From assembly GCF_902502825.2 (NCBI RefSeq), contig NZ_LR723670.1:3944001-4008000 (forward strand): a DNA stretch of 64,000 nucleotides, in the 5' to 3' direction. Positions 50,677 to 60,049 of the stretch are shown here, in pieces. This stretch comes from Pseudorhizobium flavum (GTDB taxonomy: Bacteria > Pseudomonadota > Alphaproteobacteria > Rhizobiales > Rhizobiaceae). The notes beneath the pieces were generated by a model, which saw only the letters and a program-made list of their open reading frames with translations, was not told the DNA's origin and did no database searches. The translations under genes and the position numbers were made by a program. How positions within the stretch are numbered: position 1 is the first letter of the stretch; every line of letters begins with the position of its first letter.

Positions 50677-52002
50677 ATGGATCAGAGTCTCCTACTCGGG
50701 CTTGTGGGCCTTGCAGCGCTTGTCATCCTCATCGGCATACGGATGCCGATTGCCTATGCGATGATCCTTGTCGGCGCGCTGGGCACCGTGGCCCTGAACG
50801 GCCACGCGGTAATTCTCAACCAGTTGAAGACGCTCGGTTTCAGCCAGTTCTCCAAATATGACATGTCGGTCATCCCGATGTTCGTGCTGATGGGCTACAT
50901 CGCCACCCGCGCTGGCCTGTCGCAGGACCTTTTCCGCGCCGCCAACGCCTGGTTCGGGCGTATGCGCGGCGGCGTCGCCATGTCTGCCATTGCCGCCTGC
51001 GCGGGGTTCGGCGCCGTCTGCGGTTCATCGCTGGCGACGGCCACCACCATGGGCCAGGTGGCCCTTCCCGAGTTGAAGCGGTACCGCTATTCCGGCGCGC
51101 TGGCGACCGGCACGCTGGCGGCTGGCGGCCTTCTGGGAATCCTGATACCGCCTTCGGTCGTTCTTGTCGTCTATGCGGTCATTGTCGAGGCGAATATCGT
51201 CTCCATGTTTGCCGCCGCACTGTTCCCCGGCCTCATCGCCGTCGTGCTCTTCATCCTGGTGATCGCAATCTACGTGCGGGTCGTCCCGGATTCCGGTCCG
51301 GCCGGAGACAGGATCTCCTGGTCGGAGTGGATTTCGGCCACCTTGGGAGTCGTTCCCGTCCTCGGCATCTTCGTCATCGTCATCGGTGGCATCTATGTCG
51401 GTCTCTACAATCCGACTCCGGCTGCGGCCGTCGGTGTCGCCCTGGTGGCGCTCGACGGGTCACTCAGGCGTGGCGTGCGCCTGTCCGATTATCGCTGGGC
51501 GCTGCTGGAGACGGCGAAAACCAGCGGGATGATCTATCTGATCCTGTTCGGCGCCGAACTCCTGAAGATCTTCATGTCCCGGGGCGGCGTGCCCCAGGCC
51601 GCCGCGGAGATGATGGTCAATTCTGGCCTCTCGCCGATGGTGATCCTCATCCTGCTGCTTCTTGCGCTGATCGTCCTGGGCTGCCTCATGGATTCGATGT
51701 CGATGATCCTGCTGGTCATGCCCTTCTTCTGGCCGGTGGTGAGCGAACTCGATTTCGGCATGCCGACAGAGGACGTGAAGATCTGGTTCGGCGTCCTGGC
51801 GCTGATCGTCGTGGAGCTCGGGTTGATCACGCCGCCTGTCGGGATGAACGTGTTTGTCATCAGCTCCTTGGCGAAGGACGTGCCGATGAGCCAGACATTC
51901 AAGGGTGTGGCCCCGTTCTTCCTGGGCGAGCTTGTGCGGCTGGCACTGTTGATTGCCTTTCCGGTGATCTCGCTCTGGCTGCCACGGCTGATCTCTGGCT
52001 GA
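50677..52002 (+). CDS. TRAP transporter large permease (DctM family)
   Basis: The protein has 441 residues and about 12 helices. Landmarks are FGAVCGSSLATATTMGQVAL, GGLLGILIPPSVVLVVYAVI, GGIYVGLYNPTPAAAVGVAL and ELGLITPPVGMNVFVISSLA. The third has NPTPAAA where most relatives have TPTEAAA, a small deviation. It ends the operon of TPP enzyme and dctPQM; a hairpin follows. Confidence 0.94.
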   Translation: MDQSLLLGLVGLAALVILIGIRMPIAYAMILVGALGTVALNGHAVILNQLKTLGFSQFSKYDMSVIPMFVLMGYIATRAGLSQDLFRAANAWFGRMRGGVAMSAIAACAGFGAVCGSSLATATTMGQVALPELKRYRYSGALATGTLAAGGLLGILIPPSVVLVVYAVIVEANIVSMFAAALFPGLIAVVLFILVIAIYVRVVPDSGPAGDRISWSEWISATLGVVPVLGIFVIVIGGIYVGLYNPTPAAAVGVALVALDGSLRRGVRLSDYRWALLETAKTSGMIYLILFGAELLKIFMSRGGVPQAAAEMMVNSGLSPMVILILLLLALIVLGCLMDSMSMILLVMPFFWPVVSELDFGMPTEDVKIWFGVLALIVVELGLITPPVGMNVFVISSLAKDVPMSQTFKGVAPFFLGELVRLALLIAFPVISLWLPRLISG

Positions 52003-52026
52003 ACCGGGCTCTGCCGGTCGAGCGGT

Positions 52027-52051
52027 CCCCATCAACTCGGCCATGATGGGG
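52027..52051 (+). terminator. Hairpin after the third TRAP operon
   Basis: CCCCATCA and TGATGGGG form a perfect 8-bp stem with a 9-base loop, 25 bases after the DctM stop. It probably ends the operon, although a T-run is absent. Confidence 0.55.
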
Positions 52052-52179
52052 GCATTCACGTCGCTCGCGGACGCCTATGCCCGTTGGTGGAACTTCGGAG
52101 GGTCGATCCGGTTCGCTCCTTGTGCCTCGCGCTTCGGATCGCGGGCGCGATAGCGATCGTCCCAACGGAAGGTATTCGG

Positions 52180-52686
52180 ATGTACAGGTCTCTCCCCGGC
52201 ATATTGATTCTTGTCCTGCTGTTCCTGCCGGCTGGCCTCGCGCCGGCTTTTGCCCAGCAGGATGAGAAGCGGATGTTCGCCGACCGTCTGACCAGCCTGA
52301 GCAACTTCGTGCTGAAGTCGGCAGAGGTTGCGGCGTCTCGCGGACAGGAGGAATTCGTCAAGACCTTCGCCCAGACGGTAACGGATCAGATGCGGCAGGG
52401 GTTCGGGGTGGAGCTTGTGGAAGCGATCAGACAGGAGGGCCTCGATCCCTCGCCCGAACTGTCTCCGGAATATCAGAACAAGCTTCAGGCTCTCGAGACG
52501 GCAACTGAGGAGCAGTTCAGCAACGCCTACTTCTCAGCCCAGGTGCTGGCGCTGGAAAGCATGATCCAGCTGATAGAGGAGTATCAGCAGACCGGGCAGG
52601 ACGGAGCGCTGAAGGCCTTCGCCGCCAACCACTTGGGTGGGCTCAGGACCCTCTATATCCGCGCTCAGGAATTCTCCGTCCCCTAG
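52180..52686 (+). CDS. Secreted DUF4142-like protein
   Basis: The protein has 168 residues: a signal peptide ending APAFAQ followed by a four-helix ferritin-like pattern (FVLKSAEVAASRGQEEFVKT, AIRQEGLDPSPELSPEYQNK, EQFSNAYFSAQVLALESMIQ, DGALKAFAANHLGGLRTLYI). This matches DUF4142 proteins of unknown function. The start MYRSLPG is preferred over an ATG at 52084, because it gives a normal signal peptide and has GGAAGG upstream. It stands alone between two operons. Confidence 0.75.
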   Translation: MYRSLPGILILVLLFLPAGLAPAFAQQDEKRMFADRLTSLSNFVLKSAEVAASRGQEEFVKTFAQTVTDQMRQGFGVELVEAIRQEGLDPSPELSPEYQNKLQALETATEEQFSNAYFSAQVLALESMIQLIEEYQQTGQDGALKAFAANHLGGLRTLYIRAQEFSVP

Positions 52687-52874
52687 CGGCCATCATGGTC
52701 GCGCCGGCTTTCTTTGGCGAACTGGTCTGGCAACACCCCAAAAGCGACAGTTCGAGTTGGCGGCGCGGTCGCGGCGGTGGGTCCGTCGGCCGCCCGTGCA
52801 CGCTTCAGCCTTGCCATCGGGGATCACGGGGTTAAGTTACCTGCCAAACGGGCCAAATCGAAAGGATCTTCCCC

Positions 52875-54428
52875 ATGAAGAGGCTGTTTCACCGCGCGGC
52901 CGTTGTCGCCGCGCTTGCGCTGTTTGGCGTTTCGGCGGTAGCGCAGACACCCCCGAATGTTCTGGTCGTCGGACAGATCGCCGAGCCGAAGTCGCTCGAT
53001 CCTCATGCAGTCACTGCAACGAATGACTTCCGTATCTTGGTCAACCTTTATGACGGGCTCGTCCGTTACAAGGATGGGACGCTCGAGGTGGAGCCGGCGC
53101 TGGCGGAGAGCTGGACGATCTCCGATGACGGTAAGACCTATACCTTCAAGCTCCGGCAAGGCGTTACGTTCCATGATGGGTCCGCGTTCAATGCCGAGGC
53201 GGTGAAGTTCAACTTCGACCGGATGCTGAAGGACGACCATCCCTTCCACGATACGGGGCCTTTCCCGCTGTCCTTCAATTTCTCGGCTGTCGAGGCGGTC
53301 AACGTCATCGACGACAGCACCGTCGAGTTCAAGCTGAACGAACCCTTCGCGCCCTTCCTGTCCAACCTCGCCTATCCGACAGGCCTGATCGTCTCGCCGG
53401 CCGCGGTGGAGCAGCATGGCAAGGATTTCGGACGCAATCCGTCGGGAACCGGGCCGTTCAAGTTCGCAGAGTGGAAGTCCAACCAGCTCGTGGCTGCTGA
53501 ACGCAACAACGATTACTGGGATGGCGCGCCGGCGCTGGAGGCGGTTGTCTTTCGGCCGATCACCGATGCCAACACGCGCATCGCGGAAATGATGGCAGGC
53601 GGCATCGACATAATGGTGGAAGTGCCGCCGGACAACCTGGCGTCATTCCGCTCCGACGCCAACCTGAATGTTGTGGAGCAGGCCGGCCCGCATGTCTGGT
53701 TCGCCATCCTCAACACCAAGGAGGGACCGTTCGCCGACAAGCTTGTCCGGCAGGCTGCAAACTATGCCGTCAACAAGGAAACCCTCGTCAACGATGTGCT
53801 TCAGGGCACCGCCACCGTTGCCGCGGGGCCGATCCCGCCCGCCTTCAACTGGGTCGAAAGCTCTGTGGAGCCCTACCCACACGACCCGGAGCGAGCGAAG
53901 CAACTCCTCGCCGAAGCAGGCGTCGAAAATCCGAAGATCACCTTCTACGTGACCGAGGGCGGGTCAGGAATGCTCAACCCTGTCACCATGGGTGCCGCCA
54001 TACAGGCGGACCTGCAGGCCGTCGGTTTCGATGTCGCCATAGAGAGCTACGAGTGGAACACGTTCCTGGGGCGGGTGAACGAAGGGCTGGAAGGCAAGGC
54101 TGACATGGCCGAGATGGCCTGGATGACCAATGATCCGGACACGGTGCCGTATCTTACGCTCCGCACCGAAGCCTCGCCGGAGAATGGTGGCTTCAACTCC
54201 GGCTACTATTCCAACCCGGAGGTCGATGCACTGCTGGCCAAGGCCCGGACCTCCACCGACCAGGCTGAGCGCGCCGAGCTTTATGCGAAAGTGCAGGAGA
54301 TCGTCCATGAGGATGCGCCCTGGCTCTTTGTTGCCAACTGGGTCCAGAACGCAGTGACGACCGCAGCCGTGCAAGGCTTCAAGCTCCAGCCGTCGTTCCT
54401 GCTGCACCTGAAGGACGTCACCAAGTAG
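52875..54428 (+). CDS. Dipeptide/oligopeptide-type ABC substrate-binding protein
   Basis: The protein has 517 residues and a signal peptide ending SAVAQ. It is a family 5 receptor (DppA/OppA/NikA fold): EPKSLDPHAVTATNDFRILV, LYDGLVRYKDGTLEVEPALA, SWTISDDGKTYTFKLRQGVT, FHDGSAFNAEAVKFNFDRML and PSGTGPFKFAEWKSNQLVAA. It probably binds peptides or gamma-glutamyl compounds, since a gamma-glutamyltransferase gene faces this operon. A hairpin separates it from the permease gene. Confidence 0.92.
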   Translation: MKRLFHRAAVVAALALFGVSAVAQTPPNVLVVGQIAEPKSLDPHAVTATNDFRILVNLYDGLVRYKDGTLEVEPALAESWTISDDGKTYTFKLRQGVTFHDGSAFNAEAVKFNFDRMLKDDHPFHDTGPFPLSFNFSAVEAVNVIDDSTVEFKLNEPFAPFLSNLAYPTGLIVSPAAVEQHGKDFGRNPSGTGPFKFAEWKSNQLVAAERNNDYWDGAPALEAVVFRPITDANTRIAEMMAGGIDIMVEVPPDNLASFRSDANLNVVEQAGPHVWFAILNTKEGPFADKLVRQAANYAVNKETLVNDVLQGTATVAAGPIPPAFNWVESSVEPYPHDPERAKQLLAEAGVENPKITFYVTEGGSGMLNPVTMGAAIQADLQAVGFDVAIESYEWNTFLGRVNEGLEGKADMAEMAWMTNDPDTVPYLTLRTEASPENGGFNSGYYSNPEVDALLAKARTSTDQAERAELYAKVQEIVHEDAPWLFVANWVQNAVTTAAVQGFKLQPSFLLHLKDVTK

Positions 54429-54442
54429 CCGTCCCTGCCTTT

Positions 54443-54466
54443 GCCGGTTCCCGCGCGGGAGCCGGC
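54443..54466 (+). terminator. Hairpin between receptor and permease genes
   Basis: GCCGGTTCCCGC faces GCGGGAGCCGGC, almost a perfect palindrome with a single G-T pair, starting 14 bases after the receptor stop and 23 bases before the permease start. It resembles the attenuating hairpins that follow many ABC receptor genes. Confidence 0.5.
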
Positions 54467-54488
54467 GAACCCTTCTCGGAGGCTGTTC

Positions 54489-55436
54489 ATGCCTGCCTAT
54501 GTCGCCAAGCGGCTGCTTTCGGTCTTTCCCGTTCTGTTCGGCCTCTCCGTCATCGTCTTCCTGGTGATGTCGATGATCCCCGGCGATCCCGCGACCGCCA
54601 TACTCGGCGCCTATGCAACCCCGGAGAATGTCGAGCGCATCAATCGTGATCTTGGGCTCGATAAGCCGTTGGTGCAGCAGTACTTCATCTGGATCGGGAA
54701 TGTCCTCCAGGGAGACTTCGGTCGCTCCTTTGCGCTCAATCGTCCTGTCCTCGACGAGGTGCTGGAACGGTTCCAGGCGACGCTTGTCCTTGCCGGCGTG
54801 TCGCTCATCCTCTGCTCGATCATCGGTCTTCTCGCAGGTGTCGTCTCGGCGGTCCGCCAGTTCGGTTGGGCCGACAAGCTCATCACCTTCGCGGTCCTCG
54901 CCGGCATATCCATGCCGTCCTTCTGGCTCGGGCTGATCCTCATTCTGCTGTTCGCAGTGAAGTGGCGGCTGCTACCGGCAAGCGGGATGTATGCGATCTA
55001 TGGGGGCGGTGACCTGAAGGACCTTCTGCTCCACCTGATCCTGCCCGCCGCGACCCTCGCTGTTGTCGCCGCCGGTGTTATAGCCCGGCTGACGCGCGCT
55101 GCCATGCTGGAGGTGCTCCGCCAGGATTTTGTCCGCACCGCCCGTGCCAAGGGGGTACCGGAACGGCAGGTCGTCTACCGCCACGCCTTCCGTGCCGCGC
55201 TCGTCAGCGTCATCCCCGTCATCGGGATTCAGGCTGGCTTCGTGCTCGGCGGCGCCGTCTACATCGAAACCGTGTTCCAGTGGCCCGGTATCGGCGCCAT
55301 GCTCGTGAATGCGATCTCTACCCGCGACATACTCCTGGTCCAGGGCGGGGTCCTCGTCGTCGCAGCGAGCTATGTCCTCTTCAACCTCGCGGCGGACATT
55401 CTGCAAACCATGCTTGACCCAAGGATCCGCTCATGA
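54489..55436 (+). CDS. ABC transporter permease (DppB type)
   Basis: The protein has 315 residues and six helices. The first (KRLLSVFPVLFGLSVIVFLV) is followed by MIPGDPATAILGAYATPENV and LGLDKPLVQQYFIWIGNVLQ, then GISMPSFWLGLILILLFAVK. The ATPase contact loop reads FVRTARAKGVPERQVVYRHA. The end [18 protein letters not shown] is typical of DppB. CGGAGG precedes the start; an upstream frame is not needed. It is coupled to the next gene by a 4-base overlap. Confidence 0.93.
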   Translation: MPAYVAKRLLSVFPVLFGLSVIVFLVMSMIPGDPATAILGAYATPENVERINRDLGLDKPLVQQYFIWIGNVLQGDFGRSFALNRPVLDEVLERFQATLVLAGVSLILCSIIGLLAGVVSAVRQFGWADKLITFAVLAGISMPSFWLGLILILLFAVKWRLLPASGMYAIYGGGDLKDLLLHLILPAATLAVVAAGVIARLTRAAMLEVLRQDFVRTARAKGVPERQVVYRHAFRAALVSVIPVIGIQAGFVLGGAVYIETVFQWPGIGAMLVNAISTRDILLVQGGVLVVAASYVLFNLAADILQTMLDPRIRS

Positions 55437-57229
55437 CCGACAGTCTGATGGTGGTGCCGGCGCCGAAGGCGGGGTCGCAGCGCGTTTCCTCCTGGAGCCT
55501 GCTCCTACATAACCGCCTCGCGGCCATCGGGCTGTGCCTCTTGGGAATGCTTGTGCTGGTCGCGCTCCTGGCACCGATCCTGCCGCTGCCCGATCCGAAC
55601 GCAACAGCGCCGGCGGAGCGGCTGCGACCCGTCCTCTCCGAGGGTCACCTTCTCGGCACGGATGAGTTGGGGCGCGACATCCTCAGCCGCCTCATCTGGG
55701 GCAGTCGCGTCTCCATGACCGTCGGCTTTTCGGCAACACTGGTCGCGGCAGTGATCGGTTCGGCGATCGGCCTCGTCTCCGGCTATGCGGGCGGCCGGAC
55801 CGACAACCTGATGATGCGCGGCATCGACATGCTGATGGCCTTTCCCTACATCCTTTTGGCGCTTGCAATTGTTGCGGTGCTGGGGCCAGGGCTGATGAAC
55901 GCCCTCTACGCGATCGCAGTCGTCAACATCCCCTTCTTCGCCCGCAACGTCCGGGGCGTGACCCTGGCACTGTCCCATGCGGAGTTTGTCGATGCAGCAC
56001 GTCTGTCCGGCAAGGGCCATATCTCCATCCTTGGGACCGAGATCCTCCCCAACGTCCTGCCGGTGATCGTCATCACCATGTCGACGACCGCAGGATGGAT
56101 GATCCTGGAAACGGCAGGCCTCAGCTTCCTCGGCCTCGGCGCGCAACCGCCCCAGGCGGACCTGGGCTCGATGCTCGGCGAGGGCAGGGCGCAGCTCTTC
56201 ACGGCGCCGCATGTCTCCGTCGTGCCGGGCCTGATGATCTTCCTGATCGTCATCAGCTTGAACGTCCTAGGTGACGGCATCCGCGACGTGCTCGATCCTC
56301 GGCTCCGATCCGGCGCGCTTTTGCGCCCCGGTCCCCGCACGGCGGTCGATCCCGTTCGCGCAAGGCCGCCGTCCGCCAACCCGGATGCCGTGCTGGATGT
56401 CCAGGGGCTGGAAACAGGCTTCACCCGCAACGGCTACTATTCGGCCGCCGTGAAGGACGTCTCGCTTCACCTTCAGCGGGGCGAGTGCCTGGGATTGATC
56501 GGCGAGAGCGGGTCGGGCAAGAGCGTGACGGCCCTGTCTGTCATGGGGCTCGTGAATTCCCCGCCCGGCATCATTCGCAACGGCGCAATCTATCTCCATG
56601 GTGAGGACGTTCTCGCCATGCCGGAGACGAAGCTGATTGCCTGCAGGGGAAGCCGGGTTGCCTATATCTTCCAGGATCCGCTGACGACGCTGCATCCGAT
56701 GCATCCCATCGGCCGACAGGTGGAGGAGGCAATCGCCGCCCATCAGAGGCTGGACCGCCGTTCCCTTCAGGAGCGCAGCATTGCGCTTCTCGAGCGGGTC
56801 GGCATTCCGGAGGCCGGCGAGCGGGCAAGGCACTTCCCCCATCAGCTTTCCGGCGGGCAGCGCCAGCGGGTCGGCATTGCCATGGCGCTCGCCAATGATC
56901 CGGATGTCATCATTGCCGACGAGCCAACCACGGCGCTGGATGTCACGGTCCAGGCGCAGATCCTCGATCTGCTAAGGGACCTGCAGAAGGAACGGGGCAT
57001 GGCGCTTCTGTTCATCACCCATGACTTCGGCGTGGTGGCGGAGATCTGCGACCGCGTCGCCGTGATGAAGGACGGTGCGGTGGTGGAGATGGGCGAAACA
57101 CGCGCAGTGCTAGCCAATCCGGAACACGATTACACGAAGCGGCTGATCGCCTGTGTTCCGGAGATCGGGCAGGGGAAGACCTTCCTGGAACGCGTATCGG
57201 TACTCTTCCGGTCGGAGAACCGCGCATGA
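55433..57229 (+). CDS. Fused ABC permease and ATPase (DppC-DppD type)
   Basis: The protein has 598 residues and joins two normally separate subunits. Residues 1-290 are a DppC-type permease ([59 protein letters not shown]). After a linker of about 25 residues, residues 320-598 form a DppD-type ATPase with Walker [10 protein letters not shown] (about 357), signature [17 protein letters not shown], Walker [14 protein letters not shown] and the C-terminal [15 protein letters not shown]. The frame is continuous. Its neighbours are the DppB-type permease and a second ATPase, so the complex has one copy of each part. Confidence 0.93.
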   Translation: MTDSLMVVPAPKAGSQRVSSWSLLLHNRLAAIGLCLLGMLVLVALLAPILPLPDPNATAPAERLRPVLSEGHLLGTDELGRDILSRLIWGSRVSMTVGFSATLVAAVIGSAIGLVSGYAGGRTDNLMMRGIDMLMAFPYILLALAIVAVLGPGLMNALYAIAVVNIPFFARNVRGVTLALSHAEFVDAARLSGKGHISILGTEILPNVLPVIVITMSTTAGWMILETAGLSFLGLGAQPPQADLGSMLGEGRAQLFTAPHVSVVPGLMIFLIVISLNVLGDGIRDVLDPRLRSGALLRPGPRTAVDPVRARPPSANPDAVLDVQGLETGFTRNGYYSAAVKDVSLHLQRGECLGLIGESGSGKSVTALSVMGLVNSPPGIIRNGAIYLHGEDVLAMPETKLIACRGSRVAYIFQDPLTTLHPMHPIGRQVEEAIAAHQRLDRRSLQERSIALLERVGIPEAGERARHFPHQLSGGQRQRVGIAMALANDPDVIIADEPTTALDVTVQAQILDLLRDLQKERGMALLFITHDFGVVAEICDRVAVMKDGAVVEMGETRAVLANPEHDYTKRLIACVPEIGQGKTFLERVSVLFRSENRA

Positions 57230-58029
57230 CGGAGGATGCGCTCGAGGTTCGTCACCTGACCAAGACCTTCGGAGGCGGTCGTTCGCTGTTCGGCGGCAGG
57301 CGCCATATGGTGACGGCGGTGGACCATGTGTCGCTCGCCCTGCGGAGCGGGGAAACGCTTGCGGTGGTGGGCGAAAGCGGCTCGGGCAAGAGCACGCTCG
57401 CCCGCATGGTAGTCGGGCTCGAACAGCCAACCAGCGGCGACATGATGATTGCGGGTCGAGACGCGGGTGAGTTGCGCCGGCAGGGCGCACGCGCCTTCGG
57501 CAAGGTCGTCCAATACGTCTTCCAGGATCCGGTCGCCTCGCTCAACCCGCGCAAGACGATCGGCGAAATCCTGGAGACGCCGTTGAAACTGCTGAACGGC
57601 TATGGCGCGGGCAAGCGGCGGGCGCGGATGACGGACCTCATGGATGCGGTCCAGATGCCGGCCGACACCCTGAGCCGCTATCCTCACGAGTTCTCGGGCG
57701 GACAGGCGCAGCGTATCGCCATTGCACGGTCGCTCGCGGCCGAGGCGCAGATCCTCATCCTGGACGAGCCGGTCAGCGCCCTGGATGTCTCGGTGCAGGC
57801 GCAGGTCCTGCTGCTCCTGCAGGAGTTGAAGCAGAGGTTCGGCCTGTCATACCTGTTCATTAGCCACGACCTCGCGGTGGTGGAGGCGATAGCCGACCAG
57901 GTCGCCGTCATGTGCTCGGGACGGGTGGTGGAACAGGGGCCCGTGGAGGCCCTGTTCGGCAGCCCGCAGGATCCCTACACCCGGCAGTTGATCGGCAGCG
58001 CTCCGAGGATGCGCAGGACCGGCCCCTGA
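57226..58029 (+). CDS. ABC transporter ATP-binding protein (DppF type)
   Basis: The protein has 267 residues. Walker A is GESGSGKST (about 50), the Q-loop YVFQDPVASLNPRKTIGEIL, the signature FSGGQAQRIAIARSLAAE, Walker B ILILDEPVSALDVSVQAQ and the H-loop FISHDLAVVEAIADQ. The C-terminal PYTRQLIGSAP is typical of peptide transporters. It overlaps the fusion gene by four bases and is the last gene of the operon. It pairs with the fused DppD domain to form the ATPase dimer. Confidence 0.93.
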   Translation: MTEDALEVRHLTKTFGGGRSLFGGRRHMVTAVDHVSLALRSGETLAVVGESGSGKSTLARMVVGLEQPTSGDMMIAGRDAGELRRQGARAFGKVVQYVFQDPVASLNPRKTIGEILETPLKLLNGYGAGKRRARMTDLMDAVQMPADTLSRYPHEFSGGQAQRIAIARSLAAEAQILILDEPVSALDVSVQAQVLLLLQELKQRFGLSYLFISHDLAVVEAIADQVAVMCSGRVVEQGPVEALFGSPQDPYTRQLIGSAPRMRRTGP

Positions 58030-58082
58030 GGCCTCAGGCAACTGTGTCGCCGCGGTTGTGCCGGTGAAGTCGTCCGCGTCGA

Positions 58083-59867
58083 CTATCTTCCCGCGGCATA
58101 GGCCTGCATCAGCCGTGGTGTCGCCGCTGCGCGAAGAAGCCCGTCCGCATCACGCCTTGCAGCCGTGAGGCGTCCCACCGTCCACGGGTCGGCTACGGTG
58201 ACCTTGTGACCGCGGCGCCGCAACTCGTCGAGGACATCCGCGCCGATACTACGTTCGACCATGATCTCCCCCGGTGAGCTCGTGCGTGGATAGAAGGAGC
58301 CCGGGAAGTGCGACGTGTGGAAGAGAGGTGTGTCGATCGCCGCCTGCAGGTTCTTTCCGTGATGGACATAGCGGAGGAAGAAGGGCAGCTGCCACTGATC
58401 CTGCTGGTCACCACCCGGAGTGCCAAAGGCAAGGGTGGGGCGTCCTTCGTGAAGCGCGAGCGATGGAGTAAGGGTCGTGCGCGGCCGCTTGCCGGGCGCA
58501 AGCGATGTCGGCAGGCCGGGTTTCAGCCAGAACATCTGCGCGCGCGAATTCAGGGCGAAGCCAAGCCCGGGCACGATCGGTGACGACTGCAGCCAGCCAC
58601 CGGATGGCGTCGTCGAGACCATGTTGCCCCACCGGTCGATGACGTCGATGTGAACGGTGTCGCCCCGCTTCTCTGACAGGTGTGCCATGGTCGGCTCGTA
58701 GACGGCGCCCTTGCCGCTCATCTCGTCGAGCATGGCAAGCGTGAGGTCGTACTGGTTTTCGTAGCCGGGAACGCGCCCCGGGCGCAGTTCATGTGACGCC
58801 TGCGCCCCGATCAGCTTGCGGCGCTCGCGGTTGTAGGCGTCCGACAGCAGATGGTCGATCGGCACTTGGGAGAAGTTGACGTCGCCGTAGTAGACTTCCC
58901 GGTCGGCGAAGGCGAGCTTCATCGATTCCACCAGGGTGTGCACGAAATCGGGGCCGGCCGGATCCATCGACGCGATGTCGAAGTCCTTCAACAGTGCCAG
59001 CGACTGCAGCAGCACCGGGCCCTGTCCCCACGCGGCGGTCTTGGCGATCGTCCAGTCGTGGTAGTCGTAGGTCTGCGGCTCCTCGATGGTTGCTTCCCAG
59101 CCTGCCATGTCCTCCGCCGTCAGCACCCCCTTGTGGCGTTGCTTGCTGGCATCCATGACCTCGGCGGTCTGGAGGTAGCGGTCGATCGCTTCCGCAACGA
59201 AGCCGCGATAGAAGGCGTCGCGCGCGGCCTGGACCTGCTCCTCGCGACCGGACCTGGATTCCGCTTCGGCAATGATGCGCTTCCAGGTTTCGGCGAGCAC
59301 CGGATTCCGGAAGTTGGAGAGAGGCTCGGGAACCGAGCCGCCCGGCAGCCAGGTCTGGTAGGATGTCGGCCACTCCTTCTCGAAGAGTGTTGCCATCCCC
59401 TTGATCGTCGCGGAGACGCGCGGCAGCACGGGATGCCCCTGCTCGGCATAGTAGATGGCAGGTTCCAGCACGTCCCGGACTGACATGGTGCCATAGTCGC
59501 GAAGCATCAGCATCCAGCCGTCGAATGCGCCGGGGATGACCGTCGCGAGCAGTCCGTCGCCAGGGATCAGCCGAAGCCCTTCTGCGGTGTAGTGCTCGAT
59601 CGTGGCCCTTCTCGGCGCGGGCCCCTGGGCGCATATGACCTCGATCCTGTCGCGCTTCTTCGAATAGATGACGGCCGGCATGTCCCCGCCGGGTCCGCAC
59701 AGGTGCGGCTCGACGACCTGCAGCACGAAACCGGCCGCCACGGCTGCATCGAATGCATTGCCGCCCTTCTCGAGGATGCTCATGCCGACCGCAGAGGCAA
59801 TCCAGTGGGTCGAGGTGAAGACGCCGAATGTGCCGAGAATTTCGGGACGGGTGGTGAATTCGGTCAT
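58083..59867 (-). CDS. ggt: Gamma-glutamyltransferase family protein
   Basis: The protein has 594 residues of the Ntn-hydrolase GGT family. The N-terminal part shows THWIASAVGMSILEKGGNAF, DAAVAAGFVLQVVEPHLCGP and GDMPAVIYSKKRDRIEVICA. The likely catalytic Thr lies in SEKRGDTVHIDVIDRWGNMV at the cleavage point between subunits (about residue 400), and TPSGGWLQSSPIVPGLGFAL follows. No clear signal peptide is visible from the chosen start MTEFTTRPE, so it may be cytoplasmic. It ends convergently with the peptide transporter operon. It could split gamma-glutamyl peptides imported by it; a 7-ACA-acylase-like activity cannot be excluded. Confidence 0.87.
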   Translation of the reverse strand: MTEFTTRPEILGTFGVFTSTHWIASAVGMSILEKGGNAFDAAVAAGFVLQVVEPHLCGPGGDMPAVIYSKKRDRIEVICAQGPAPRRATIEHYTAEGLRLIPGDGLLATVIPGAFDGWMLMLRDYGTMSVRDVLEPAIYYAEQGHPVLPRVSATIKGMATLFEKEWPTSYQTWLPGGSVPEPLSNFRNPVLAETWKRIIAEAESRSGREEQVQAARDAFYRGFVAEAIDRYLQTAEVMDASKQRHKGVLTAEDMAGWEATIEEPQTYDYHDWTIAKTAAWGQGPVLLQSLALLKDFDIASMDPAGPDFVHTLVESMKLAFADREVYYGDVNFSQVPIDHLLSDAYNRERRKLIGAQASHELRPGRVPGYENQYDLTLAMLDEMSGKGAVYEPTMAHLSEKRGDTVHIDVIDRWGNMVSTTPSGGWLQSSPIVPGLGFALNSRAQMFWLKPGLPTSLAPGKRPRTTLTPSLALHEGRPTLAFGTPGGDQQDQWQLPFFLRYVHHGKNLQAAIDTPLFHTSHFPGSFYPRTSSPGEIMVERSIGADVLDELRRRGHKVTVADPWTVGRLTAARRDADGLLRAAATPRLMQAYAAGR

Positions 59868-60049
59868 GTCGTGAAGTCCTCTGTGTATGTCATGCCTCGC
59901 GCCGATCGAGCGCGTTGTGCAGCCCGTCGCGCCCGACTTTGAAGCCACAGACTTCGACGTCAACCTATTTCGTGCGGTGTTAGTAACGCGGGCACGCATT
60001 CCGCCTTTCCGGCGATCGGGCGACAGCACCGCCCGTGCAAGCACGCAGG

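Noticed and set aside
58025..58038. CCTGAGGCCTCAGG palindrome as terminator of the peptide transporter operon
   Set aside because: It includes the stop codon and can form only a short stem with a forced loop, so it is too weak to call.
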